From the NCBI GenBank assembly GCA_016872815.1, contig VGYY01000005.1:1-37048 (forward strand): DNA of 37,048 nt, given 5' to 3'. This document shows positions 1 through 9,106 of the stretch, piece by piece. This DNA comes from Planctomycetota bacterium. GTDB lineage: Bacteria; Planctomycetota; B15-G4; SIAN01. Positions within the stretch are counted from its first letter, which is position 1, and each line of letters opens with the position of its first letter. The notes under the pieces were generated by a model. The model was not told the DNA's origin, ran no database searches, and saw nothing but the letters and a program-made list of their open reading frames with translations. Made by a program: the position numbers and the translations under genes.

Positions 1-206
1 GCGAGCCAGCCGTCGCCGAGGTGTGGCAGCGGCGGCGCGGTCGCGCGTGCCGCCTCCCACGCCGCGCTGCGCGTGGCCGCGAGGTCGAGGCGCAGCGGAG
101 CCGCCGGCCCGGCAGACGACGGGGGCGGCGGCGCGGGGGACGCGGGAGCGTCGGTCGGTGCGGAGATGACGGGCTCGCGTGGGGAGGTCGTTCCCCCGGG
201 GAACAC
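1..206 (-). CDS. Possible N-terminal fragment of an unknown protein, running off the left edge
   Basis: Minus frame from a GTG at 206 reads VFPGGTTSPREPVISAPTDAPASPAPPPPSSAGPAAPLRLDLAATRSAAWEAARATAPPLPHLGDGWLA without a stop to the window edge; no family recognised. Confidence 0.3.
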   Translation of the reverse strand, partial: MFPGGTTSPREPVISAPTDAPASPAPPPPSSAGPAAPLRLDLAATRSAAWEAARATAPPLPHLGDGWL

Positions 207-289
207 CCGGGGCGGGGAGGCTATCGACGCGGCGGGGGGAGCGGCTGTGATCGACCGAGGAGGCGCGGTCGCAGGCGGCCGCGCCGGGA

Positions 290-778
290 TCAGAGGGGCA
301 GGCGCTCGAGCACCTGGTAACCGGCGTCGACGAAGCCGTTCTTCCGGTAGGTCGCCTGCGCGCGGGTGTTGTGGCTCTCGACGTAGAGCCGCAGGCCGAT
401 CGCGCCGGCGTCGCGGCCATGGGCGATCACCCGATGCAGCAGCAGCTGGAACACGCCCTTGCCCCGCCACGCGGCATCGACGTAGACGCTCTGCAGCCAC
501 CAGAACAGGCCGTTGCGCCAATCGCTCCATTCGCTGGTGACCATCAGCTGGCCCACGACCGGGCCATGCGCCGGATCGCCCGCCACCGCGACGAAGTAGC
601 GGCCGAGCCGCGGATCCCGCAGCAGCGCGTCGACGCCGGCGGTCAGCGTCGCGTGGTCGAGCGCCTTGCCCTCGCTCTCCTGGGCCAGGCGATGGTTGAA
701 GTCGACGATGCGCGCGAGGTCGTCCAGGCGGCCGGCGCGGATCGAGAGTTCGGGGGACGGCTCCGCGGCGGCGGTCAT
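290..778 (-). CDS. GNAT family N-acetyltransferase
   Basis: MTAAAEPSPELSIRAGRLDDLARIVDFN...VYVDAAWRGKGVFQLLLHRVIAHGRDAGAIGLRLYVESHNTRAQATYRKNGF; typical GNAT RGKG motif and C-terminal YxxxGF. ATGA overlap with the upstream gene. Confidence 0.9.
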   Translation of the reverse strand: MTAAAEPSPELSIRAGRLDDLARIVDFNHRLAQESEGKALDHATLTAGVDALLRDPRLGRYFVAVAGDPAHGPVVGQLMVTSEWSDWRNGLFWWLQSVYVDAAWRGKGVFQLLLHRVIAHGRDAGAIGLRLYVESHNTRAQATYRKNGFVDAGYQVLERLPL

Positions 779-2556
779 TTCGCGTCCTCCTCGCGGATCA
801 CCAGCGAGCGTCCGGCGGCGCTGCCGGGGACGGCGTGCGTCGTCGTGCGGCCGGAACGCCAGCGCACCTCGAACTGCGCCTTCTCGGCCGGACCGCGCAG
901 CACGAAGTGCAGCCGGGGGTCGCAGGACGAGAGGTAGGAGTTGGAGCGATTCACCATGCGGACCTGCGCGCCGCCGCCATCGCGCAGGGTGGCGACGGCG
1001 CCGATCGCGTCGGTGGCCGGCGCTCTGCCGACGAGGCGGACCGTCAGCGGCGCGGGGCCGCCGGCGGCGCGCGGCAGATCGTTGCGGAGCAGGCGCGGCG
1101 GCGCGCCGACGTCCTTCACGTTCACGACGTAGTCGACGTCGCCGTCGTCGTCGAGGTCGCCGAAGGCGGCGCCGCGACTGACCCGCCCGACCTGGAAGTC
1201 GGGACCGAGCGTCGCCGAGATGTCGCTGAACCGGAAGCCGCCGTCGTTGCGGAACAGCCGGTCGGGATCGGCCGCCCTGAGGTCGAAGGCGCCGCCCATG
1301 ACCACCAGCAGGTCGAGATCCCCGTCCTGGTCGAAGTCGTGCATGCCGGAGCCCCAGGCTCCCTTGCCGACCAGCGGCGGCAGGACGCCCGCCTTGCCCG
1401 CGCACTCCTCGAAATGGGGATCCCCCGGCGCGCCGGGAGCGGCGTCGTTGCCGAGGTTGCGGAACAGCGCCGAGGTGAAGAGCGCCGGGACGAAGAGATC
1501 GAAGCGGCCGTCGCCGTCGACGTCGCCGACCGTGCCGTGCATCGACGGCATCGGTGCGCCGTTGCCGTCGCAGGCGACGCCGGCGGCGCCGCCGATCTCG
1601 GCGAAGCGACCCGTTCCGTCGTTCCGCCACGACACGTCGGGCTTCGAGTCGATCGCCTCGAACAGGTCGAGGTCGCCGTCGCCATCGAAGTCGCACGCCA
1701 CCGCGCCCATCGAGCGGCCGTCGGGGAACGCGAGTCCGGCCGCCGCGGTGATGTCGGTGAACTTCCCGTCGCCATCGTTGCGGTAGAGCAGCGACTGCTG
1801 GCCGGGATAGGACTCGGGCCCTTCGTAGGGGTACTCCTTCGGCAGGTGCGGGTCCTTGAAGGCGGGGTCGAAGGCGAGGTAGTTGGTCACGTAGAGGTCG
1901 AGGTCGAGGTCGCCGTCGGCGTCGAAGAAGACGGCGTTGACGCTCCACTTCGGCTGGCCGTTCAGCAGCGCCGGGCCCGCCACGCCGGCCGCCGCCGTCA
2001 CGTCGGCGAAGCGGCGCGTCCCGTCGGTCGCCACGTCGTTGCGCAGCAGGACGTTCGGTCCGCGGTTCAGCAGGAACAGGTCGTCATCGCCGTCGCCGTC
2101 GTAGTCAGCGGCCGCCGCGCCCATCCCGTAGGTGCCGCCGCCGATGCCGGCCGCGTCGGTCACGTCGGCGAACTTCATCCCGCCGAGGTTCCGGTAGAGG
2201 CGACTCCGTGCGCCGGAGCTCCGTTCCTTCCAGGCTGGATCGGTGAGTCCCGGCACGAAGGTGCCGTTGATCAGGAAGACGTCGAGCCTGCCGTCCCGGT
2301 CGAAGTCGAGCAGCGCCACGCCCGAGCCGGTGTCCTCGAGGATCTTCGAGAACTGGTCGTCGCCGAAGGTGTGGCGGAAGCCGTCGAGTCCGGAGCCGGC
2401 GACGACGTCGGTGAAGCGCCATGGCGAGCCGGCAGGCGCGTCGGCGGCCGGCGGTGGCTGCACCGGCGGGGACTGCCGGGCGGTGGCGGACCCGCCGACC
2501 GCGACGGCAGCGGCGAAGGCGGCGGATCGCACGACGGGAAACGTGCTCGACCTCAC
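775..2556 (-). CDS. FG-GAP/VCBS repeat protein with C-terminal ASPIC/UnbV domain (CRTAC1-like), secreted
   Basis: Multiple DxDxDGxxD Ca-binding loops (DFDRDGRLDVF, DYDGDGDDDLF, DFDGDGDLDLF, DVDGDGRFDLF, DFDQDGDLDLL, DLDDDGDVDY), an N-terminal hydrophobic stretch after a GTG at 2556, and a C-terminal UnbV-like segment. Confidence 0.85.
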   Translation of the reverse strand: MRSSTFPVVRSAAFAAAVAVGGSATARQSPPVQPPPAADAPAGSPWRFTDVVAGSGLDGFRHTFGDDQFSKILEDTGSGVALLDFDRDGRLDVFLINGTFVPGLTDPAWKERSSGARSRLYRNLGGMKFADVTDAAGIGGGTYGMGAAAADYDGDGDDDLFLLNRGPNVLLRNDVATDGTRRFADVTAAAGVAGPALLNGQPKWSVNAVFFDADGDLDLDLYVTNYLAFDPAFKDPHLPKEYPYEGPESYPGQQSLLYRNDGDGKFTDITAAAGLAFPDGRSMGAVACDFDGDGDLDLFEAIDSKPDVSWRNDGTGRFAEIGGAAGVACDGNGAPMPSMHGTVGDVDGDGRFDLFVPALFTSALFRNLGNDAAPGAPGDPHFEECAGKAGVLPPLVGKGAWGSGMHDFDQDGDLDLLVVMGGAFDLRAADPDRLFRNDGGFRFSDISATLGPDFQVGRVSRGAAFGDLDDDGDVDYVVNVKDVGAPPRLLRNDLPRAAGGPAPLTVRLVGRAPATDAIGAVATLRDGGGAQVRMVNRSNSYLSSCDPRLHFVLRGPAEKAQFEVRWRSGRTTTHAVPGSAAGRSLVIREEDAK

Positions 2557-2720
2557 GTCGGAGTTCTCCGGGGCTTGCGCCGATCGCGACGGCGACGCTG
2601 CGGCGCGGCCCTGCCAAGGGTCGCGGACGACCTTAGCGGCCGGGGAGCAGCGGCTAACATCCGCCCCCCTCGCGCCGCCGGCCCGGCCGCGACGCCATCG
2701 CCGCAGGCATCGCTCCCCGC

Positions 2721-3275
2721 ATGACCGCCGTGACCCATCTCCTGCGCCTCGACGTGAACGGCAGCACCGTCGACGTGGCGGCACCGGCCCATTGGACGCT
2801 GCTCGAGGTGCTGCGCTACCGGCTGGCGCTGACCGGCAGCAAACAGGGGTGCGACAAGGGCGACTGCGGGGCGTGCACGGTGCTGTTCGATGGCAAGGCG
2901 CGCCTCGCCTGCATCACGCTTGCCGCCGACGCGGTCGGCCATCGCGTGACGACGATCGAGGGGCTGGTCACGCCGGCCGGCCTCGACGTGCTGCAGCGCA
3001 CCTTCGACGAAGCGGGGGCGCTCCAGTGCGGCTTCTGCCAGCCGGGGATGATCGTCGCGGCGCGCGCCTGCCTCGACCGCAAGCCGGACGCGACGCGCGC
3101 CGAGATCAAGGAGGCGCTCGCCTCGAACCTCTGCCGCTGCACCGGCTACACCAAGATCTTCGAGGCGGTCGAGCAGGCGGTCCGCGCCGGCAAGGCGGCC
3201 CACGTCGGCGGCCCCGCGAGCCTGCTCCCGAGCGGCGATGCCACACCCGCCCCCGCGAGCGGAGCCGCGCGATGA
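2721..3275 (+). CDS. [2Fe-2S] subunit of xanthine dehydrogenase-family molybdenum hydroxylase (4-hydroxybenzoyl-CoA reductase gamma-like)
   Basis: Cys motifs GCDKGDCGACTVLFDGKARLAC, CGFCQPG and NLCRCTGY; first gene of an overlapping three-gene operon. Confidence 0.92.
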   Translation: MTAVTHLLRLDVNGSTVDVAAPAHWTLLEVLRYRLALTGSKQGCDKGDCGACTVLFDGKARLACITLAADAVGHRVTTIEGLVTPAGLDVLQRTFDEAGALQCGFCQPGMIVAARACLDRKPDATRAEIKEALASNLCRCTGYTKIFEAVEQAVRAGKAAHVGGPASLLPSGDATPAPASGAAR

Positions 3276-5704
3276 GCAGCTCCCACGGTTCCGGCAAGCC
3301 GCCCGCCGACCGCGCCGATCCGCTGCAGCACGCGCGGTCGCCGAATCGCACCTTCGGGCCGCAGCCGCCCGGCGAGCAGTTCGAGGTCATCGGCAAGCGG
3401 CTGCGGAAGGTCGACGGCGCCGGCAAGGCGACCGGCGAGGCGCTCTACACCGACGACCTCGCGCTGCCGGGGATGCTCCACGGCAAGACGCTGCGCAGCC
3501 CCCATCCGCACGCGCGGATCAAGCGGATCGACACCACCAAGGCCGAGGCGCTCGCGGGGGTCTTCGGCGTCGTGACCGGCGCCGAGATGCCGGCCCGCTT
3601 CGGCGTCATCCCGTGGACGCCCGACGAGACGGCGCTCTGCATCGACAAGGTGCGCTTCATCGGCGACCCGGTCGCTGCGGTCGCCGCCGTCGACGAGGAG
3701 ACGGCGACCCGCGCGCTCGACCTGATCGAGGTCGACTACGAGCAACTGCCGGCGCTGTTCGATCCGGCCGAGGCGCTCGCGCGCAAGGACGTGCTGGTCC
3801 ACGAGGGGAACAAGCACGGGAACATCACCAAGGAGGTCCTGCTCGAGTTCGGCGATCCCGACGGGGCGCTCGCCAAGTCCGACTTCGTGGTCGAGGACGA
3901 CTACTTCTTCCACGGCACGGCGCACGCGCCGATCGAGACCCACGTCGCACTGGCGCGTTACGGTTCGGACGGAGTGCTGACGCTCTGGTCGGCGACGCAG
4001 ATCCCGCACTACGTCCACCGCGAGCTGGCGAAGGTCCTCGACCTCCCGGCGCCGCAGATCCGCGTGATCCAGCCCTGCCTCGGCGGCGCGTTCGGCGGCA
4101 AGAGCGACCCTTTCAGCCTCGAGTTCTGCGCGGCGAAGCTGGCGATGAAGACGCGCCGGCCGGTCAAGTTCCTCTACACGCGCGAGGAGGAGTTCTACGC
4201 CCACCGCGGCCGCCACCCGATGGCGATGCGCTTCAAGACCGGCCTCTCCAAGGACGGCAGGATCACCGCCGTCGACAGCAAGATCCTGATCGACGGCGGC
4301 GCCTACTCGAGCTTCGGCCTGGTCACGACCTACTACTCGGGTCAGCTCCTCACCGGCCCGCACCAGATCCCGAACTACCGCTTCCACTCGACGCGCGTCT
4401 TCACCAACAAGCCCCCCTGCGGCCCCAAGCGCGGCCACGGCAGCGTGCAGCCGCGCTTCGCGCTCGAAGTGCAGCTCGACCGGCTGGCGGAGAAGGCGGG
4501 GCTCGACCCGATCGAGGTGCGCCGGCGCAACTTCCAGGGCGCCTACACCACGACGGTGAACGGCCAGCGTGTGACCAGCAACGGCTTCGATCAGTGCCTC
4601 GACGTCGTCGAGAAGGCGAGCGGCTGGAAGGAGCGGCGCGGGAAGCTCGGCCGCGGCCGCGGACTCGGCGTCGCCGGCTCGATGTACATCAGCGGCACCA
4701 ACTACTGCATCTACCCGAACGACATGCCGCAGGCGGGGATCCAGATCAAGGTCGACCGCAGCGGCCTCGTGACCGTCTTCAGCGGCGCCAGCGACATCGG
4801 CCAGGGCTCGAACTCGGTCGCCGCCTACATCGTGGCCGAGGAACTGGGCATGCGCGTCGAGGACGTGCGGGTGGTCGCCGCCGACAGCGACCTCTGCCCG
4901 GTCGACCTCGGCGCCTACAGCTCGCGCATCACCTTCATGGTCGGCAACGCGGCGGTCCACGCCGCGCGCAAGCTGCGCAAGCAGGTGCAGGCGGCCGTCG
5001 CGCAGGAGTGGGGGATCGAACCGGAACGGGTCGTGCTGGCCGGCGGCTTCGCCTTCGACAAGGACGATCGCGGCAAGGCGATCACCAGCGCCAAGGCGTT
5101 CCAGATCACCGAGGCGGTGCTCGAGACGCTCGGTTCGACCGGCTCCTACAACACGCCGAACCTCGGCGGCGATTACCGCGGCGGCACCATCGGGGCGAGC
5201 CCCGCCTACTCGTTCACGGCGTGCGTCGCCGAAGTCGAGGTCGACGAGGAGACCGGCATCGTCACGGTGCCGCACGTCTGGACCGCGCACGACTGCGGCC
5301 GCGCGCTGGCACCGGTGCTGGTGGAGGGGCAGATCGAGGGCAGCGCCTACATGGGCTTCGGCGAGGTCTTCCTCGAGCACCACGACGTGAACCGCTACGG
5401 GCTCCACGCGCGGCCGAACCTGCTCGACTACACGATCCCCACCTCGGTCGACTGCCCCGAGTTCCACGCCTCCTACGTCGAGTCGCTCGACCCGGAGGGG
5501 CCGTACGGCGCCAAGGAGGCAGGCGAGGGGCCGCTCCATCCGACGATCCCGGCGATCGCCAACGCGATCCACGATGCGTGCGGCATCTGGCTGACCAAGT
5601 TGCCGTTCACGCCGGCGAAGGTGGTGGCGGCGTTGCAGGCGCGCGATGCGGCGCGAGCGGCGGGTGGCGGTGCGAACGGCACGGCGAACGGGAGGGCGCA
5701 CTGA
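3272..5704 (+). CDS. Molybdopterin-binding subunit of xanthine dehydrogenase-family enzyme (4-hydroxybenzoyl-CoA reductase alpha-like)
   Basis: VIGKRLRKVDGAGKATGEALYTDDL, GGAFGGKSDPFSLEFCAAKLAMKTRRPVK, GPKRGHGSVQPRFALE, GAKEAGEGP; ATGA overlap with the upstream gene. Confidence 0.92.
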   Translation: MSSSHGSGKPPADRADPLQHARSPNRTFGPQPPGEQFEVIGKRLRKVDGAGKATGEALYTDDLALPGMLHGKTLRSPHPHARIKRIDTTKAEALAGVFGVVTGAEMPARFGVIPWTPDETALCIDKVRFIGDPVAAVAAVDEETATRALDLIEVDYEQLPALFDPAEALARKDVLVHEGNKHGNITKEVLLEFGDPDGALAKSDFVVEDDYFFHGTAHAPIETHVALARYGSDGVLTLWSATQIPHYVHRELAKVLDLPAPQIRVIQPCLGGAFGGKSDPFSLEFCAAKLAMKTRRPVKFLYTREEEFYAHRGRHPMAMRFKTGLSKDGRITAVDSKILIDGGAYSSFGLVTTYYSGQLLTGPHQIPNYRFHSTRVFTNKPPCGPKRGHGSVQPRFALEVQLDRLAEKAGLDPIEVRRRNFQGAYTTTVNGQRVTSNGFDQCLDVVEKASGWKERRGKLGRGRGLGVAGSMYISGTNYCIYPNDMPQAGIQIKVDRSGLVTVFSGASDIGQGSNSVAAYIVAEELGMRVEDVRVVAADSDLCPVDLGAYSSRITFMVGNAAVHAARKLRKQVQAAVAQEWGIEPERVVLAGGFAFDKDDRGKAITSAKAFQITEAVLETLGSTGSYNTPNLGGDYRGGTIGASPAYSFTACVAEVEVDEETGIVTVPHVWTAHDCGRALAPVLVEGQIEGSAYMGFGEVFLEHHDVNRYGLHARPNLLDYTIPTSVDCPEFHASYVESLDPEGPYGAKEAGEGPLHPTIPAIANAIHDACGIWLTKLPFTPAKVVAALQARDAARAAGGGANGTANGRAH

Positions 5705-6738
5705 TGTTGCGGCTCGAACCGTTCGCGTTCGCGAGACCAGGCAGCGTCGATGAGGCGGTCGCGCTGCTGGCGAAGCACGGCCGCGCGGCCAGACTGATCG
5801 CCGGCGGCACCGACGTGATGCCGAACCTGAAGCACGGCCTCTACGAGCCGGAGGTGGTGATCGGCCTCTCCGCCGTGGCCGAACTGCGCGGGATCGCGCT
5901 CGAGGGCGGCGGTGCCGCCGCGAACGGCTCCGACGGCGAGCTGGTGATCGGCGCGATGACCACGCTCGCGGAGGTCGAGAGCCATCCGCTGGTGCTGGCG
6001 CGCGCGCCCGGCCTGGCGCAGGCGGCGCGATCCGTCGCCGGCCCGACGCAGCGGACGATGGGGACGCTCGGCGGCAACGTCTGCCTCGATACCCGCTGCG
6101 TCTGGATCAACCAGAGCCACTTCTGGCGCAAGAGCCTCGGCTACTGCCTGAAGAAGGACGGCACCGTCTGCCACGTGGTGCAGGGCGGCAAGAGCTGCGT
6201 GGCCGCCGCCAGCAACGACACGGCGACGCTGTTGTGCGCGCTCGGTGCGACGCTGGTGATCCGCAGCGCGCGCGGCGTGCGCGCGGTGGCGATCCGCGAC
6301 TTCTACAAGCCCGACGGCGCGATGAACCAGCGCCTCGAGCCCGATGAGCTCTTGACGCAGATCCGCGTGCCCGCGCCGCGCCGCTCCAGCGGCGCGAGCT
6401 GGTCGGGCTACGCCAAGCTGCGCGCGCGCAACTCGATCGACTTCCCCAAGCTCTCGATCGCGGTGGCATGGACCACCGACCGCGTCGGCGCGATCGACGA
6501 CGCCACGCTCGTGGTGAGCGCCATCGCCGCCGTGCCGCGCGTCATCGCCGGCATCGCCGACCTCGCCCGCGGCGGCCGCGCCGACGACCCGGCGCTGATC
6601 GCCCGCCTCGGCGAGCAGGCGCGCAAGGTGACGATCCCGCTCACCAACATCGACGGCGACACCGGCTGGCGCCGCGCGATGGTGCCGGTCTTCGTGAAGC
6701 GGGCATTCGCCGCGGCGCGCATGGCGACGACGGGCTGA
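5704..6738 (+). CDS. FAD-binding subunit with HcrB-type [4Fe-4S] loop (4-hydroxybenzoyl-CoA reductase beta-like)
   Basis: LIAGGTDVMPNLKHG FAD motif; GTLGGNVCLDTRCVWINQSHFWRKSLGYCLKKDGTVCHVVQGGKSCVAA; TGATG overlap with the upstream gene. Confidence 0.9.
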   Translation: MLRLEPFAFARPGSVDEAVALLAKHGRAARLIAGGTDVMPNLKHGLYEPEVVIGLSAVAELRGIALEGGGAAANGSDGELVIGAMTTLAEVESHPLVLARAPGLAQAARSVAGPTQRTMGTLGGNVCLDTRCVWINQSHFWRKSLGYCLKKDGTVCHVVQGGKSCVAAASNDTATLLCALGATLVIRSARGVRAVAIRDFYKPDGAMNQRLEPDELLTQIRVPAPRRSSGASWSGYAKLRARNSIDFPKLSIAVAWTTDRVGAIDDATLVVSAIAAVPRVIAGIADLARGGRADDPALIARLGEQARKVTIPLTNIDGDTGWRRAMVPVFVKRAFAAARMATTG

Positions 6739-6771
6739 GCGAGCTCGCGCGGGGTCGGGAAGGAGCAGAGC

Positions 6772-7593
6772 ATGCGAGTCGGGCGCGCGCAGTGGCTGGC
6801 GGCGAGCCTCGTCGCGGCGGCGCTCGTCGGTTGCCGTTCCGTCGGCGCTGCCGACGGCACGGCCGGACCGGCGGCGGCAGTCGCGCCGCGGGCGCAGGCT
6901 CAGGCGGCCGCTGCGCCGGCGACCGCGCCAGTTGCAGCGCCGAAGTTCGGCCCCGACGGCCTGCCGATCGTCGACGTAGCGGCGATCAACCAGCCGTTCC
7001 TCGAGGCGAAAGAGGTCGCGAAGTTCGTCGCGCGTTTCGAGCGCGAGAGCCGCGAGATCTTCACCGACCGGGTCGCGATCGCCGACGCAGTCCGGTTGCG
7101 TCCGGGCGATCGGGTGGCCGACGTCGGCGCCGGTACCGGGCTGTTCGCGCCGTACTTCTCGCTGGCGGTCGGGGCGCACGGCAAGGTGATCGCGGTCGAC
7201 ATCGCGCCGCTCTTCCTCGAGCACGTCCGCCAGCGCACGCTGCTCGACAGCCTGCCGAACGTGACGACGCTGCTCTGCGACCAGGCGACGACGAACCTGC
7301 CGTCAGGCAGCGTCGACGTCGTCTTCATCTGCGACACCTACCACCACTTCGAGCAGCCCGCGGCGACGCTCGCGTCGATCCATGCCGCGCTGGTGCCGGG
7401 CGGTCGCCTGGTCGTGATCGACTTCCACAAGATCAAGGGGCAGTCGAGCGACTTCGTCATGGGCCACGTGCGCGCCGACGAGGCGACGGCCGTGGCCGAG
7501 ATCACCGCCGCCGGCTTCGCGCCGGTGCGGCGCGAGGGGTTCCTGAAGGAAAACTGGTTCCGCGAGTTCGTGCGCACGGAAAGCGGCCGATGA
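6772..7593 (+). CDS. Class I SAM-dependent methyltransferase with lipoprotein signal
   Basis: Motif I VADVGAGTGLFAPYFSLAVG, then VIAVDIAP and VVFICDTYHHF; N-terminus MRVGRAQWLAASLVAAALVGC is a lipobox-like signal followed by an Ala/Pro linker. Confidence 0.88.
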   Translation: MRVGRAQWLAASLVAAALVGCRSVGAADGTAGPAAAVAPRAQAQAAAAPATAPVAAPKFGPDGLPIVDVAAINQPFLEAKEVAKFVARFERESREIFTDRVAIADAVRLRPGDRVADVGAGTGLFAPYFSLAVGAHGKVIAVDIAPLFLEHVRQRTLLDSLPNVTTLLCDQATTNLPSGSVDVVFICDTYHHFEQPAATLASIHAALVPGGRLVVIDFHKIKGQSSDFVMGHVRADEATAVAEITAAGFAPVRREGFLKENWFREFVRTESGR

Positions 7594-8072
7594 TCCGATC
7601 CCTGCTGGCGATGGCGTTCGCCGCCATGGACGGCGAGTGGCGCGGCGAGGCGTGGACGCTGCTGCCCGAAGGATCGAAGCACGTGCTGACGCAGACCGAG
7701 CGGGTCGGCCCGTTCCTCGACGGCACGGTGCGCGTCATCGCGGGACGCGGCCACGAGGCGGACGGCTCGGTGAGCTTCAATGCGCTCGGCGTCCTCTACT
7801 TCGATCCCGACCAGAAGGCGCTGCGGATGCGCTCGTGGACCCAGGGCCGCACCGGCGAGTTCCCGGTCACCCGCACCGCCACCGGCTTCACCTGAGAGAT
7901 GCCGGCCGGCCCGATGACGATCCGCTACACCGCCACGATCGAAGGCGACTCGTGGCATGAGGTCGGCCACCGCCTCGTCCCGGGCCGCGAGCCGCAGATC
8001 TTCAACGAGATGACGCTGCGCCGCCTCGGCGACAGCGACTGGCCGGCGGCCGGCGCGGTGGCGCGGGAGTAG
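7590..8072 (+). pseudogene. DUF1579-like protein interrupted by an in-frame TGA at 7893-7895
   Basis: The frame from ATG 7590 reads ...TRTATGFT*EMPAGPMTIRYTATIEGDSWHEVGHRLVPGREPQIFNEMTLRRLGDSDWPAAGAVARE* with no frame change; the downstream 58 codons read as the natural C-terminal half. Confidence 0.7.
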
Positions 8073-8133
8073 GCGGCGCGCGACCCGCGGCGGCCAGCCA
8101 GCGCGGAGGCGTCGGCGGGAGCAGCTGCCGCGC

Positions 8134-9081
8134 TCAGGCGCGGAGTCGGGTCGCGATCGCCAGCGCCAGTTCATCCGCCGCTTCGGGGCGGAAGCGGAAG
8201 AAGAGCTCCGGCTCGATCAGCTCGAGCTCCATCAGCTCGAGACGCCCCGCATGCTCGATCACGTCGACGCGGGCGTAGAGCGGCGGGGCCGGGGCGGCGG
8301 CGACGGCGCGCAGCGCGAAGTCGATCTCGGCCGCGTCTGCGGCGTGCGCGGTGACGGTGCCGCCGTGGTCGTCCTGGACGCGGAAGTCGCCGGGTTTCGG
8401 CCGCTTCGCCACGGCGTGGGAGAAGCGGCCGGCGATCACGATCAGCGACACCTCTCCTGCCGAGAGCACTTCGGGCCGGAACGGCTGGACCAGCAGGGCT
8501 TCGCGCTGCAGCAGGGCGGCGAGGCGCGGCGCGACGGCGGCGGCGTTCGCGCCGTCGATCCGGTGGGTCTCGCGGGCGGCGCCCGAGACCGCGGGCTTCA
8601 CGATCAGCTCGGGGCGCGGGTGGCGGCCGCCGTCCGCCGCCGCCAGCTTCCGCTCGAGGTCGAGCGCCCCACCCGCCGGCACGATCGCGGTCGGCACGAT
8701 CGCCACGCCGGCGCGTTCGAGGTCGAGCAGGTAGCGCTTGTCGAGGTTCCAGCGCACGATCGCGACGTCGTTCAGCAGGCGGGTGGCGGCGGCGGCGCGC
8801 TCGAGCCAGGCGGCGAACTCGCCGAACCGGTGGAAGTAGTCCCAGGTCGAGCGGAAGCAGGCGGCGCGCGTGCAGCGCCAGTCGAAGCGCGGGTTCGACC
8901 AGGCGACGCGCTCGGTGGCGAGGCCGGCTCTCCGGCAGGCGTCGAGCAGCAGGTGGTCCTCGCGCAGCAGCTGCCGGTGCCAGGCGGCGGAGCCGGCGCC
9001 GGTGGCGGGAGCGGCCGCCGACACGGCGGGGGCCTCATGGGCGTCGTCGGTGAGCAGCACGAGGTCGAGCGGACGGATCAT
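8134..9081 (-). CDS. ATP-grasp domain protein (DcsG / RimK-glutathione-synthase-like)
   Basis: FRSTWDYFHRFGEFAAWLERAAAATRLLNDVAIVRWNLDKRYLLDLERAGVAIVPT...ELIVKPAVSGAARETHRI...ALLVQPFRPEV...GEVSLIVIAGRFSHAVAKRPKPGDFRVQ...YARVDVIEHAGRLELMELELIEPELFF; resembles O-ureido-serine cyclo-ligase-type ATP-grasp proteins. Confidence 0.85.
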   Translation of the reverse strand: MIRPLDLVLLTDDAHEAPAVSAAAPATGAGSAAWHRQLLREDHLLLDACRRAGLATERVAWSNPRFDWRCTRAACFRSTWDYFHRFGEFAAWLERAAAATRLLNDVAIVRWNLDKRYLLDLERAGVAIVPTAIVPAGGALDLERKLAAADGGRHPRPELIVKPAVSGAARETHRIDGANAAAVAPRLAALLQREALLVQPFRPEVLSAGEVSLIVIAGRFSHAVAKRPKPGDFRVQDDHGGTVTAHAADAAEIDFALRAVAAAPAPPLYARVDVIEHAGRLELMELELIEPELFFRFRPEAADELALAIATRLRA

Positions 9082-9106
9082 GGCGCCGAGGATAGGCTAC
9101 CGTCCG

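Noticed and set aside
1894-1911. Hexanucleotide (gaggtc)x3 in the FG-GAP gene, altering one Ca-loop to DADGDLDLDLY
   Set aside because: Length is still canonical and only the usual Gly is changed to Leu; explained by low-complexity codons for Asp-Leu.
835-2724. 629-aa plus-strand ORF opposite the FG-GAP protein
   Set aside because: Val/Glu/Ala-rich shadow of the Asp-rich repeat gene.
3146-5701. 851-aa minus-strand ORF opposite the molybdenum subunit gene
   Set aside because: Antisense shadow of a strongly recognised gene; no motif.
7893-7895. General reassignment of TGA to Trp or selenocysteine
   Set aside because: Many other genes in the window end cleanly at TGA, and no SECIS-like element or Sec-type family is evident at this site.
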